Shown: positions 50,434 through 59,088 of the stretch, piece after piece
How positions within the stretch are numbered: the first letter of the stretch is position 1
Layout of the letters: every line of letters begins with the position of its first letter
DNA from: Alphaproteobacteria bacterium
GTDB taxonomy: Bacteria; Pseudomonadota; Alphaproteobacteria; Caulobacterales; Hyphomonadaceae
Reading direction: 5' to 3'
Assembly: GCA_018830285.1 (NCBI GenBank)
Contig: JAHJSB010000024.1
Span: 1-64,000, forward strand
DNA length: 64,000 nt
Made by a program: the position numbers and the translations under genes
The notes under the pieces: model-generated
Databases searched by the model: none
What the model was told of the DNA's origin: nothing
What the model saw: the letters and a program-made list of their open reading frames with translations, nothing else

Positions 50434-50841
50434 CTAGCGTATACGGACGACAACGCGGGCATCCTTCGCCTCGTATTTACGGCCACGATCATCATGGCAG
50501 AACGTGGAATCGTAGCGGACACGCTCACCGTCTTCCCATGTGTACTGGAAGGAATCGTAGCAATCATATCCGTTGTAGCGGGCGTTCCACGTCTGGTCGC
50601 GCCGCACTTCATGGCGCGTATGCCAGCGGTCGGATTCATAGCCTTCATACACGTAGTGCTGGTGCGAATGGCGTGCGTGTGGATCGTCGGTGCGAACACC
50701 CACGCGGGCATCCACGTCTGTTTCGACGTCAACACCGACGCCGAGACCCAGACCCAGTTGGGCAGTGGCGGGCAGGATGGCGATGCTCGAGCCGATGCCT
50801 AGTGCACCTATAATTGCGATATGTTTCAGGGACTTAATCAT
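50434..50841 (-). CDS. Small exported hypothetical protein
   Basis: A 135-aa precursor with a signal peptide (MIKSLKHIAIIGALGIGSSI, Ala-x-Ala near ATA). The mature part begins with a Gly/Val repeat (LGLGLGVGVDVETDVD), then a His/Tyr/Asp-rich region and two Cys in NGYDCYDSFQYTW and DSTFCHDD that could form a disulphide. Not a recognised family. AGGAG lies seven bases before the ATG; the longer open frame to 51129 is not needed. Confidence 0.75.
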   Translation of the reverse strand: MIKSLKHIAIIGALGIGSSIAILPATAQLGLGLGVGVDVETDVDARVGVRTDDPHARHSHQHYVYEGYESDRWHTRHEVRRDQTWNARYNGYDCYDSFQYTWEDGERVRYDSTFCHDDRGRKYEAKDARVVVRIR

Positions 50842-50906
50842 TGTCAGCTCCTTGGTGTTGCGCCCAAAGAACGGTTGGGCTTCCACAAGGTTCCTGACTG
50901 CGTTTG

Positions 50907-51395
50907 CTAAGCCTTGGCCGCCAGTGCCCCTGGTCCGCGCAGCTCTTCCATCGTGCGGATCGCCTTGGCTGCCGTGATACGGGCCAGGTGCCGGCCCTTC
51001 TCGTCGCGCCAGTCGGCTTCCACCAGGCCGGTCGTCTTGCCGCGGCTGACGAGGCGGCCTTCGATCGTAATCAGGCCGTGCGGCACCGGGCGCAGGATTC
51101 GTGTCTGCAATTCCATCGTTGTGAACCACTCGCCGTCTTCCAGCGCGCTGGCCATCGTCATCGACACGATATGATCGGACAGGCCCGCCACCCAGCCTCC
51201 GAAGACGCGCCCCTCGTTGATGTCGCGTGAGCCGTCATTTGGCCATTCATAAAGGGTGTGGCCGTAAGAAACCTCTTTCAGCCAGAGGTCGGGCCGGATG
51301 CCGAGATTCTTGATACCGGGCGGGAAGTTCCAGGTGCCGTTTTTCAGGCGGGCGAAGAATTCTGACTGCTGGGTGGAAAGTTCGGTACGGCTCAT
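50907..51395 (-). CDS. PaaI/hotdog-fold thioesterase family protein
   Basis: A 162-aa protein with the hotdog pattern: DINEGRVFGGWVAGLSDHIVSMTM in the central helix region and MELQTRILRPVPHGLITIEGRLVSRGKTTGLVEADWRDEKGRHLA in the beta sheet. The usual HGG is replaced by EGRVFGG, so activity needs testing. It is the last of a three-gene unit; its start overlaps the stop of the tRNA-binding-domain gene by four bases. Confidence 0.75.
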   Translation of the reverse strand: MSRTELSTQQSEFFARLKNGTWNFPPGIKNLGIRPDLWLKEVSYGHTLYEWPNDGSRDINEGRVFGGWVAGLSDHIVSMTMASALEDGEWFTTMELQTRILRPVPHGLITIEGRLVSRGKTTGLVEADWRDEKGRHLARITAAKAIRTMEELRGPGALAAKA

Positions 51396-51763
51396 GCGAG
51401 GCGGGCTCCGTTGGGTACGTTAGTGTCGGGCGAGAACATCACGATGGCGCCGTCTGCATCGGGAAACCCGAGCGTCAGCACTTCCGACATGAACTTGCCG
51501 ATCTGGCGGGGCGGGAAATTGACGACGGCGGCAACCTGTTTGCCGACCAGCGCCTCGGGTGTGTAATGCACCGTGACCTGCGCTGAACTTTTCTTCACGC
51601 CAACGCCCGCACCGAAATCGATCATCAGCCGCAAGGCGGGCTTGTGGGCGCCGTCCAGCGGGGCGGCTTCAAGGATCGTTCCGATACGGATGTCGATTTC
51701 GCGGAAGGTGGCGAAATCGGTTGGCGCCGCAACTGGAGAGTTCGGTTCGTCAGTCAGGTGCAT
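51392..51763 (-). CDS. tRNA-binding-domain (CsaA-like) protein
   Basis: A 123-aa OB-fold protein of the EMAP-II/CsaA type: FATFREIDIRIGTILEAAPLDGAHKPALRLMIDFG, then VKKSSAQVTVHYTPEALVGKQVAAVVNFPPRQIGKFMSEVLTLGF. Such proteins bind tRNA or act as chaperone-like export factors in Bacillus. The ATG at 51763 and the GTG/ATG at 51790 are alternatives; both overlap the end of the SDR gene (51771 stop), so it is coupled to it. Confidence 0.82.
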   Translation of the reverse strand: MHLTDEPNSPVAAPTDFATFREIDIRIGTILEAAPLDGAHKPALRLMIDFGAGVGVKKSSAQVTVHYTPEALVGKQVAAVVNFPPRQIGKFMSEVLTLGFPDADGAIVMFSPDTNVPNGARLA

Positions 51764-51770
51764 CTCGGGT

Positions 51771-52535
51771 TCAGCACGTCGCGCCGCCATCGACGACCAT
51801 CATCTGGCCGGTCATGTAGGCACCCGCTGCCGAGGCGAGGTAAACGGCCGCACCGGCGATTTCGACCGGCTCGCCGATCCGCGCCATCGGCGTGCCCGAC
51901 AGGGCGCTTTTGAGGTTTTTCGGGTCTTCCCAGAGAGCGCGCGCGAAATCGGTGCGGATCAGGCCCGGCGCGATACAGTTCACGCGGATATTGTCCTTGC
52001 CGTATTCGGTGGCCAGGTTGCGGGCGAGCTGGAAGTCAGCCGCTTTCGAGATGTTGTACGCCCCGATGATCGGTGAACCGCGCAGGCCGCCAATCGATGA
52101 GACGAGGATGATCGCGCCGTCCTTGCGCTCGCGCATTTGCGGCATGCACATCTGGATCAGCCAGTGGTTCGAGATGATGTTGTTCTGGAGGACTTTCTCG
52201 AACTGGTCATCTGTGATGCCTTCCATCGGGCCGTAATAAGGGTTGGCGGCCGCGTTGCAGACAACCACATCGACCTTGCCGAACGCCTTGTTCGTCGCGT
52301 CGACCATCGCCTGCAATTCGTTCTTGGACGAGATGTTTGCGGGTACGGCAATCGCGGTGCCGTCGCCATGCTTCTTGTTGATCGCGTCGGCGACTTCCTG
52401 GCAGGGGCCGGGCTTGCGCGAGGAGATCGTCACCTTGGCGCCCTGATCGGCCATGGCCTCGGCAATCGCCCGGCCGATGCCGCGCGAAGATCCTGTAATG
52501 ATGGCTGATTTTCCGGATAGATCAAACAGGCTCAT
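51771..52535 (-). CDS. SDR family oxidoreductase
   Basis: A 254-aa classical short-chain dehydrogenase: TGSSRGIGRAIAEAMADQGA at about 15-34, CNAAANPYYGP (the NAG-loop variant), VSSIGGLRG with the catalytic Ser, YNISKAA with the Tyr and Lys, and the C-terminal MVVDGGATC. It probably reduces a 3-oxoacyl or similar substrate. It is the first gene of a unit with the tRNA-binding and thioesterase genes. A short inverted repeat lies about 60 bases upstream. Confidence 0.9.
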   Translation of the reverse strand: MSLFDLSGKSAIITGSSRGIGRAIAEAMADQGAKVTISSRKPGPCQEVADAINKKHGDGTAIAVPANISSKNELQAMVDATNKAFGKVDVVVCNAAANPYYGPMEGITDDQFEKVLQNNIISNHWLIQMCMPQMRERKDGAIILVSSIGGLRGSPIIGAYNISKAADFQLARNLATEYGKDNIRVNCIAPGLIRTDFARALWEDPKNLKSALSGTPMARIGEPVEIAGAAVYLASAAGAYMTGQMMVVDGGATC

Positions 52536-52593
52536 GGCGCCGCTCCCTCGTGTTTTATGTCTGGGATGAGGGTAAGGTCTGACGCGCCCTGCC

Positions 52594-52610
52594 GCTAGGG
52601 GTTACCTAGC
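52594..52610 (-). promoter_or_regulatory. Inverted repeat GCTAGG-N5-CCTAGC upstream of the SDR operon
   Basis: Perfect 6-bp arms (52594-52599 and 52605-52610) flank five bases in the gap between the DUF262 gene and the SDR. It could be an operator for the SDR unit, or the base of a weak stem for read-through control from the upstream gene. Confidence 0.35.
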
Positions 52611-52662
52611 GAAAGGCGGGAATTAGGTGACGTCGGGTGTTTTGTGCGGATGCGCCGGGCGC

Positions 52663-54324
52663 CTAGGTCAGCAGGCTCCATTCCTCGGCCAGGATTTCCG
52701 CGAGGCGTTCGGTACGTTTGCGCACGACTTCCGGCGTCCAGGCGTCCTGGTCCATCAGGTCGCGGGTCAGGGCAAAATCGGCGCCGCCGCCGCCATTGAA
52801 ATAGACTTCCTTCTTGGCGCGATAGTCGAGCCGGTCGGCCTTCTGGTTCACCTTGTTTGTCAACAGCACGAAATTGCCGAGCGTGTCGCATTGCTCGCGG
52901 CGCTTGGCCGGGTCCGGCCATGTAACCATCCAGTGGCTGTCCTCGTGCACATTGCGCGGCAGGACATGCTCGACCGTCGCGTCCGATTCCGGGGGTATGG
53001 TGAAGCCGCCATCAAGCGCTGCATTGAGCCGCAGCGCCATGGCGCGTCTCTGGCCGAATGTCGCAAACCGGCCCAGCAGGCGCTCGAGCACCTTGCGGGC
53101 TTCGTCCTTCGAGATCGCAAAAGGTCCGTTTTTCGCGAGCAGCGTGCGTTCATTGGTCACCGCGTCGCTGACCTTGTTGAAGCGCTTGTTGCGCTGGTCC
53201 TTGTCGTGGAGCACCAGCTGGATGACGTAGCCGAGACGTTCGAGGCCGGTAAAGAATTGCGGTGCGATGGGGGAATCGATCCCACGCTCGACGAGAAACT
53301 TGAGGGCAGGCGCACGCCAGCTCTGTTGCTCCAACGCGCGCAACTGGTTGAGCTTGTCGGCGACAAGGGCGGCGTTCGGGCCGTCGGTCACTTTGGCGGT
53401 CGTGATCTGCCGATAGGCGGCGACATAGTTCGGCAGCATGTCGTCAAGGAATTTGCGTGGGTCGATTTTAGACAGGACGGCCTTCTGGAAACCCGCGACG
53501 AGATCGCCCTTGGGCGAGCGGTCATGGATCGCGCGGATCTGGCGCAACAGGTCGTCAAAGGCGCCGCCGCCGAGAATGGCCTCGTGTTCGGCCCAGCGTT
53601 CGGCATAGGTATTGGCTTCCTTGACCGAAAACTTTGCTTTCTGGAACAGCTCGGTCTTGATGATGTCGTGTGCGTCGGGTTCCTTGCCGCGCGTGTTGAG
53701 CACCCTGAACACCTTGAATCCCTGGTCCTTGTCGTTCACGACGACCCGGACCAGCGCGCAACCAGTGACAACTGTATCGGTGAGGGCGCGGCGACGCTCG
53801 TCCGGCATCTGCTTCAGCTCCTTCAACAGGGCACTCGCGTTTCCAACCATGCGTTGCTGGCTGTCGCTTTCGCCCGGCTCGTTCCGGAGCGTCTTTGTTG
53901 CGCCAAGGCGCTGGATGGTGTCGCGGAAAAACGCGCCGTCCATATAGTTCAGCGTCAGGCGCCAGTTGGCCGCTTCTCCAAGCATCGGACGCGCATCATC
54001 GGCAATCATGGCGTGCAGCGCTGCGGCGCGCTCCAAGTCAGGTTCGAGGTCTCGAAGAACGGCCAGCAGGATGGTCAAGGTGGTCAGGCGCTGCTGCCCG
54101 TCGACAATCTCCACCATTCCGGACTCGGCGCCATTCACAAGAACGATCGCGCCTATGAAATGCGGGATGCTGCTATCGGTTGCTTCGGCAAGGTCGCCGA
54201 GCAGGTCGAGGGCTTCGCGCTCTCCCCACGAATAACTACGCTGGTAGGGCGGCATGCACAGGCGTTCTCCCTGTCCGAATAAACCGCTTAGCGAGCTCTC
54301 CTGAGCTCGTACGCCTAGGTCCAT
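52663..54324 (-). CDS. DUF262/DUF1524 (GmrSD-like) protein
   Basis: A 553-aa protein. The N-terminal DUF262 part has PPYQRSYSW (25-33) and the nucleotide-handling DGQQR (75-79) typical of GmrS. The C-terminal DUF1524 part has the HNH-like EHVLPRN with His453, then LGNFVLLTNKVNQKADRLDY. This is the GmrS-GmrD order fused in one chain, as in type IV modification-dependent restriction enzymes that attack glucosylated phage DNA. It stands alone, with no methylase or mobile element beside it. A host-defence role is likely but not proven. Confidence 0.85.
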   Translation of the reverse strand: MDLGVRAQESSLSGLFGQGERLCMPPYQRSYSWGEREALDLLGDLAEATDSSIPHFIGAIVLVNGAESGMVEIVDGQQRLTTLTILLAVLRDLEPDLERAAALHAMIADDARPMLGEAANWRLTLNYMDGAFFRDTIQRLGATKTLRNEPGESDSQQRMVGNASALLKELKQMPDERRRALTDTVVTGCALVRVVVNDKDQGFKVFRVLNTRGKEPDAHDIIKTELFQKAKFSVKEANTYAERWAEHEAILGGGAFDDLLRQIRAIHDRSPKGDLVAGFQKAVLSKIDPRKFLDDMLPNYVAAYRQITTAKVTDGPNAALVADKLNQLRALEQQSWRAPALKFLVERGIDSPIAPQFFTGLERLGYVIQLVLHDKDQRNKRFNKVSDAVTNERTLLAKNGPFAISKDEARKVLERLLGRFATFGQRRAMALRLNAALDGGFTIPPESDATVEHVLPRNVHEDSHWMVTWPDPAKRREQCDTLGNFVLLTNKVNQKADRLDYRAKKEVYFNGGGGADFALTRDLMDQDAWTPEVVRKRTERLAEILAEEWSLLT

Positions 54325-54434
54325 TTCAATTCCCCTATACAGCTCTATTCCCTAGCCCTTGCCAAACCCCATCACAACGCGGGATGAACCGTTGGCAATG
54401 TGTTTGGGCAAAAGTGTGACGGGAGAGTAACGGT

Positions 54435-55268
54435 ATGCGTCTTGTGAGATTTGAAATTGAGGGCGTGACACGCTTCGGCGCCTTGCGGGCCGACTCTGTC
54501 GTCCCGCTTGTTGGCGACACGATGGCGGCTGCATTGAAGGCCGAAGCGTCGGGCGATCCTGTCCCCTTGAGTGAAGTCACCCTGCTTGCGCCGGTCGCGA
54601 AGCCGGGCAAGATTCTCGGTATCGGCGTCAACTATGCGGCGCATGCCGCAGAGAGTGTCAGCTTCATCGATACGAAGAAACCTGACGTCCAGAAATGGTT
54701 CAACAAACAGGTGACCGCGGTGAACGGCCCCTATGCCGACGTCCACTTGCCCAAGGTGTCCGAACAACTCGACTATGAAGGCGAACTCGTCGTGATCATC
54801 GGCAAGCATGGTCGCCACGTACCGCGCGAGCGCGCGTTCGAGATCGTTGCTGGCGTGACCATCGGTTGCGACTATTCGGTGCGCGACTGGCAACGCGCCA
54901 GCCAGACCATGATCATGGGCAAGGGGTTCGACACCCATGCGGTATTCGGCCCCGCCATTGTCACCCTGGACGAGATCGATGACCTGTCCGCACTCGAGCT
55001 GCGCACGTTCGTCAATGGAGAGTCGCGCCAGGTCGGATACGTTCGCGACCAGATCCACGACATCGCCGCACAGATAGCGCATCTCACGGCGGCGTTCACG
55101 CTGGAGCCGGGCGATGTGATCTTCACCGGCACCCCGGCCGGGGTCGGGGCCGGCCACACGCCGCCGAAATGGTTGAAAGTAGGTGATCGTGTCCGCGTCG
55201 AAATCGACTGTCTTGGTTTCATTGAGAACGAAATCGTAAGGGAACCGGGTGAGATCGTCATCTGGTAG
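54435..55268 (+). CDS. Fumarylacetoacetate hydrolase family protein
   Basis: A 277-aa metal-dependent hydrolase/decarboxylase: NYAAHAAE, LDYEGELVVIIGKHGRHV (the metal-binding Glu pair), CDYSVRDWQR, GKGFDTHAVFGPAIV and FTGTPAGVGAG. Members cleave C-C bonds in 2-oxo- or acylpyruvate-type compounds, as in aromatic degradation; the substrate is unknown. GGGAG precedes the ATG. A lipoprotein gene follows 16 bases later. Confidence 0.9.
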   Translation: MRLVRFEIEGVTRFGALRADSVVPLVGDTMAAALKAEASGDPVPLSEVTLLAPVAKPGKILGIGVNYAAHAAESVSFIDTKKPDVQKWFNKQVTAVNGPYADVHLPKVSEQLDYEGELVVIIGKHGRHVPRERAFEIVAGVTIGCDYSVRDWQRASQTMIMGKGFDTHAVFGPAIVTLDEIDDLSALELRTFVNGESRQVGYVRDQIHDIAAQIAHLTAAFTLEPGDVIFTGTPAGVGAGHTPPKWLKVGDRVRVEIDCLGFIENEIVREPGEIVIW

Positions 55269-55284
55269 ACTGGAGCTTCCTTGC

Positions 55285-56025
55285 ATGCGAATCATCATCC
55301 TGCTTGCGAGCCTCGCATTGGCGGCTTGCGGCGGACCTGCCACCCCCTTGCCACCCCCAGACTCCCCCGGCTCCCACATCACCAGCACGGACTTCGTACT
55401 GCTGCCCTGTGGACCGGTGACGGTCCCGAATCCGTGCGTTTTGGTGATGGCGGGCGGAAAGCGTGTCCTTTTTGGCACACCCGCCGGTGTGGCAGTGGAC
55501 ATGCCCCCGGAACACCTGCGGAATCTCGATGCGGTGATGCTGTTTTCGCTACGTGGTGACGACATTGAAGGGCTCGACGACATACGCAATGCCAGCTGGC
55601 GGGCCGGCCATGAAACACCCCTGCGAGTCTCCGGCCCGGTCGGGACGAGCGAGGTCCTGTCCGCCATCAACAAGGCCTATGAAGTGTCGGATTCCTTCAC
55701 CTTTGTCGAACAGGCTCCGGCAGGCGGATTTAATGCAGCCGTCCTGAGGCCGCTGCCGGGTGAAAATGACACCAAGACTCGGGTCTACGACACGGGCGAC
55801 CTCGTCGTCACGCATCTGGTGAATGATACCGGGCGAGTCGGTTACTGGATTGATTATAATGGGATTCGTCTCGTGCTCGAACCGTGCGGCATGACCCAGG
55901 CAACGCAGTTTTCGGGAGAATCACGCCTGACCGTGGCCTGCCAGAACAGCGCGCTGACCTGGCCCGTTGATGAGGTCGTCTTTGTCGACCGGGGCGTGGC
56001 TGAAAGTGGTCATGAAGCGCCATAA
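55285..56025 (+). CDS. MBL-fold-like lipoprotein with a lost metal site
   Basis: A 246-aa precursor with lipobox LALAAC (Cys15). The sequence VLFGTPAGVAVDMPPEHL, NLDAVMLFSLRGDDIEGLDDI and the following HETPLRVSGPVGTSEVLSAI follow the layout of RNase Z-like metallo-beta-lactamase proteins. Where those have THxHxDHxxGL, this has FSLRGDDIEGL (87-97): three His are gone and one Asp (92) remains. It is thus probably non-catalytic, an envelope protein of unknown role. The ATG at 55285 follows GGAG. Confidence 0.7.
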   Translation: MRIIILLASLALAACGGPATPLPPPDSPGSHITSTDFVLLPCGPVTVPNPCVLVMAGGKRVLFGTPAGVAVDMPPEHLRNLDAVMLFSLRGDDIEGLDDIRNASWRAGHETPLRVSGPVGTSEVLSAINKAYEVSDSFTFVEQAPAGGFNAAVLRPLPGENDTKTRVYDTGDLVVTHLVNDTGRVGYWIDYNGIRLVLEPCGMTQATQFSGESRLTVACQNSALTWPVDEVVFVDRGVAESGHEAP

Positions 56026-56322
56026 AGCGACGGAGCCCCGCATCGCTGCAGAGCCCCGTTCTCCCCCGAGATTGCCCCCGCTCCGGCCAATAAAATGGCC
56101 GCGGACCAGTGCAACTCGATGACCTCCGGGTATCGCCGCCCTTAACCTTTGTCTAGTCTTTGAAGACGTGTCATGAGTGTGACTCAAAACGTCTGTGATC
56201 TTGATGCAACGGTGGGCCGCAACGGGATTGTCGGAGATGGCAAATCAGGCCATTTCCACGCAATTCGTTAACCAATTGGCCATATCTGTTAAGGTTGATG
56301 GATTGAACTGGGTGCTGAACGT
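56026..56322 (+). other. 297-base gap upstream of the TipF-like gene
   Basis: No gene is seen. It holds TTAACC (56142-56147 and 56268-56273) and TTAAGG (56289-56294), which resemble CtrA half-sites but do not form the full TTAA-N7-TTAA site, and a perfect TGAGT-GTG-ACTCA repeat at 56174-56186. The TipF-like gene is probably transcribed from here. Confidence 0.35.
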
Positions 56323-57552
56323 ATGACTTTTGTCTTGTTCCTGCTGTACATCGCAATAGGTAGCGGCGTCGGCTATGGCGTTAATGCCTATGGAGGTCTC
56401 AGCCTGCCGCTGTCGATCGCCAGCGGGGCGATCGTATCGGTGATTCTCGCCCAGATTCATGTTCTCTCCGCCAGCAGTCGCTCGCGTCAGCAGCTTGACG
56501 AGCGAATGGACCAGGTCGAGCGCCGGAATCGCGATACGGCAGAACGCGTCGACGTCATCGACGCGCGAACCGAAGCCGTTGAAGCGACCGTGAAACATGA
56601 ACTGACCGAGCGCCGCGACGCGCTGGTCTCCGAGATGAAGCAACTCGAAGGCCTGATCGACCGGTTGTCGCGCAGCTTCGAATCGAAACTGTCAGAGCCG
56701 TCCATCGTATCGGCAGTCGCACCGCAGGAAGATGCCGTGCTGCGTGACGTGAAGGATGCGCTGAAGGACGGCCGGGTGGACCTCCACCTCCAGCCCATCG
56801 TTTCACTGCCCCAGCGCCGCGTGTCATTCTACGAAGGTTTTACGCGCCTGCGCCGCCCGGATGGTTCACTGATCCTGCCGGCTGAATTCCTCGATGCGGG
56901 CCGCCGCGCCAACCTGATGGGCATCATCGACAATTTCACATTGTTCCGCTGCGTCCAGATCGTGCGGCGTCTGGCCGAACGTGACCGCCGCGTCGGCGTG
57001 TTCTGCAACATTGCGGCATCGTCCCTGGAAGACGCGGCCTTCTTCCCGATGTTCCTGAAATTCATGACCGAGAATCGCGACCTGTCTGGTGCAGTGATTT
57101 TCGAAATCCGCGCAGACCAGTTTGAGACGCGCTCGCGCACGATGCGGGATAATATGGATCGGCTCACGGCGCTTGGCTTCCGCTTCTCGATCGACCACGC
57201 AACAGACCTGTCGCTCGACCTGCCACGCCTTCAGGCTGCCGGCGTCCGCTTCGTGAAAATGAACGGCACGACCCTGATCGACCAGTTGCGCGATCCGCAC
57301 GGTGCGCGGCCCGTCTCGTCAATCAATCGCCGGGTTGGTGGCGAAGAAGTCAGTGCCGTATTTTCTCGCTATGGCGTCACGGTGATCGCGGAAAAAATCG
57401 AGGACGAAGCCAGTGTCGTCGAGATTCTCGAATATGACATCCCTTACGGCCAGGGCCACATCTTCGGTGCTCCGCGTCCGATCAAGGCCTCCCTCATGGA
57501 AGAGACCGCCCCGCCACAGGCACTTGTCGAGCGCCTGTCCAGCTTCGGCTGA
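56323..57552 (+). CDS. TipF-like degenerate EAL-domain membrane protein
   Basis: A 409-aa protein: two N-terminal membrane segments (about 3-20 and 27-48), a coiled coil (about 52-122) and an EAL domain (about 140-390). The EAL signature reads EGF at 171-173, the IDDFG loop reads IDHATD and the AEGVE motif is AEKIE, so phosphodiesterase activity is unlikely. This layout matches Caulobacter TipF, a c-di-GMP receptor that positions flagellar assembly. An effector role in c-di-GMP control of motility is therefore likely. Confidence 0.8.
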   Translation: MTFVLFLLYIAIGSGVGYGVNAYGGLSLPLSIASGAIVSVILAQIHVLSASSRSRQQLDERMDQVERRNRDTAERVDVIDARTEAVEATVKHELTERRDALVSEMKQLEGLIDRLSRSFESKLSEPSIVSAVAPQEDAVLRDVKDALKDGRVDLHLQPIVSLPQRRVSFYEGFTRLRRPDGSLILPAEFLDAGRRANLMGIIDNFTLFRCVQIVRRLAERDRRVGVFCNIAASSLEDAAFFPMFLKFMTENRDLSGAVIFEIRADQFETRSRTMRDNMDRLTALGFRFSIDHATDLSLDLPRLQAAGVRFVKMNGTTLIDQLRDPHGARPVSSINRRVGGEEVSAVFSRYGVTVIAEKIEDEASVVEILEYDIPYGQGHIFGAPRPIKASLMEETAPPQALVERLSSFG

Positions 57553-57621
57553 CCAATCGGCATCATTTCGCCCCAATCTCTGAGCTTAATGTGCCTGTCC
57601 GGTTGAGATGGGAGTAGATCT

Positions 57622-58131
57622 ATGCGTCTGATTGCCTTGCCTTTTTCCCTGTTCGCATTTGCTTGCGCGGCAACGGCGCAGACACCGCCCGACGTGCTGA
57701 CCGTCCGGGCCATCCTGCCTGATCCGCAGGAGTTCGAGGTGCCGCCTGACCTTGAAAAGATCGAAGATCATTCTGTCATCCTGCTGGACCTGACCATGTC
57801 GGTCGAAGCCTATCCGTCGTTCGAAAATGCCGACGGCACTTACTCAGGGCTGGACGGCGACTGTGAATTCGGCCCGATGGAGGGGGTGGGTATGATGTCC
57901 GTGCCGACCGGGTCCAATCATCTGCTCATGAACATACGTCCGGGGGATCCCACGCAGTTCGCCGCCAATAGCGTGTCTTGCGAATACATGCCCAGTCTGC
58001 AGATCGGCGAGAATATCGGCCAGGTCATGACGGTGCGGGGCTGTTATCTCGCGAACGCGCATTCCATCCCGACGGCCACGCTCTATGTGCTCAACCCGCT
58101 GCCGGCGAGCGCCTGCGGCCTGACCCAATAG
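57622..58131 (+). CDS. Exported hypothetical protein
   Basis: A 169-aa precursor with a signal peptide (MRLIALPFSLFAFACAATAQ). The mature protein has four Cys (DGDCEFGPMEG, NSVSCEYM, RGCYLANAH and ASACGLTQ), probably paired in the periplasm. No family recognised. GGGAG lies upstream of the ATG. Confidence 0.72.
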   Translation: MRLIALPFSLFAFACAATAQTPPDVLTVRAILPDPQEFEVPPDLEKIEDHSVILLDLTMSVEAYPSFENADGTYSGLDGDCEFGPMEGVGMMSVPTGSNHLLMNIRPGDPTQFAANSVSCEYMPSLQIGENIGQVMTVRGCYLANAHSIPTATLYVLNPLPASACGLTQ

Positions 58132-58179
58132 AGCCGGTCTGGATTGACCCTGCCTGCGGCGCAGCCTAGGTCGCGGCAC

Positions 58180-59031
58180 ATGACAAAGCTCCAGTTCCCC
58201 CAAGGCCTGTCCACGATTGCGCAGGACTATGATTCCATCCTCTGCGACGTATGGGGGGTGATCCATAACGGCCGTGCGGCCTTCACCGAGGCCTGCGAGG
58301 CGCTGGTGAATTTCCGCGCTCAGGGCGGCCGCGTGTGCCTGATCACGAACGCACCAGTGCCGAAGGCGCAGGTCATTCGCTATTTTGAGCCGCTCGGTGT
58401 GCCATCAGACGCGTTTGACGATTGCGTCTCGTCCGGGGATGCGACGCGCGCTGAACTCAAGCTGCGCCGCGACAAGACGATCTGGCGGCTTGGATCTGAC
58501 GACGGCTTCGAACACGACAAGTACCTGTACGATGGCCTCGACCTTAATTTCGTCGACACTGCCGACGCGGACCTGTTGCTGTGTATTGGCCTGCGTGACC
58601 AGGTGAATGACCTGCCGGCGGACTATACCGTAGAACTCAAGCAGGGCGTTGACCGCGACCTGCCGATGATTTGCGCCAATCCGGACAAGCAGGTGCGTGT
58701 TGGCGGCAAACTGTATTGGTGCGCCGGCGCGCTGGCCGAGATTTACGAAGAATTGGGTGGGACTGTTGTCTATCCCGGCAAGCCGCACGCCGCGATTTAC
58801 CGCCTGGCGGTGGAGCGCCTGCGCGATCTTGGCGCTGAGCCGTCGCGCATACTGTGCATTGGCGACAGTCCGGCAACCGATGTGCGTGGCGCACGCCTGC
58901 AGGGCTATGACAGCCTCTATGTCGGGACAGGCCTGAAGGAACACGGCGCGGACTTCGAGCAGGAAGTAACCGACCTGCTGGCCGACTATGATGAACAGGC
59001 CACTTACGCCATGACGGGCCTAAGATGGTGA
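58180..59031 (+). CDS. TIGR01459 HAD-superfamily class IIA hydrolase
   Basis: A 283-aa HAD hydrolase. The nucleophile is Asp23 in ILCDVWGVIHNG; the second residue of the usual DxD is Trp, as is typical for this subfamily. TNAPVPKAQVIRYFEPLG is the class IIA cap start, GKPHAAIYRLAVERL the Lys motif, and IGDSPATDVRGARLQGYDSLYVGTGL the terminal motif. A small sugar- or nucleotide-phosphate substrate is likely. ATG at 58180 fits; the upstream frame to 58144 lacks similarity. Confidence 0.9.
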   Translation: MTKLQFPQGLSTIAQDYDSILCDVWGVIHNGRAAFTEACEALVNFRAQGGRVCLITNAPVPKAQVIRYFEPLGVPSDAFDDCVSSGDATRAELKLRRDKTIWRLGSDDGFEHDKYLYDGLDLNFVDTADADLLLCIGLRDQVNDLPADYTVELKQGVDRDLPMICANPDKQVRVGGKLYWCAGALAEIYEELGGTVVYPGKPHAAIYRLAVERLRDLGAEPSRILCIGDSPATDVRGARLQGYDSLYVGTGLKEHGADFEQEVTDLLADYDEQATYAMTGLRW

Positions 59032-59088
59032 CGTGGGCATCGCCCGCGTGTAACGAACCTTTCAGATCAATATCGGAGACCCGAACGC

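Noticed and set aside
55921..56187. An 88-codon minus-strand frame in the gap before the TipF-like gene
   Set aside because: Half of it is antisense to the MBL-like lipoprotein, it has no ribosome-binding site and its composition is not protein-like.
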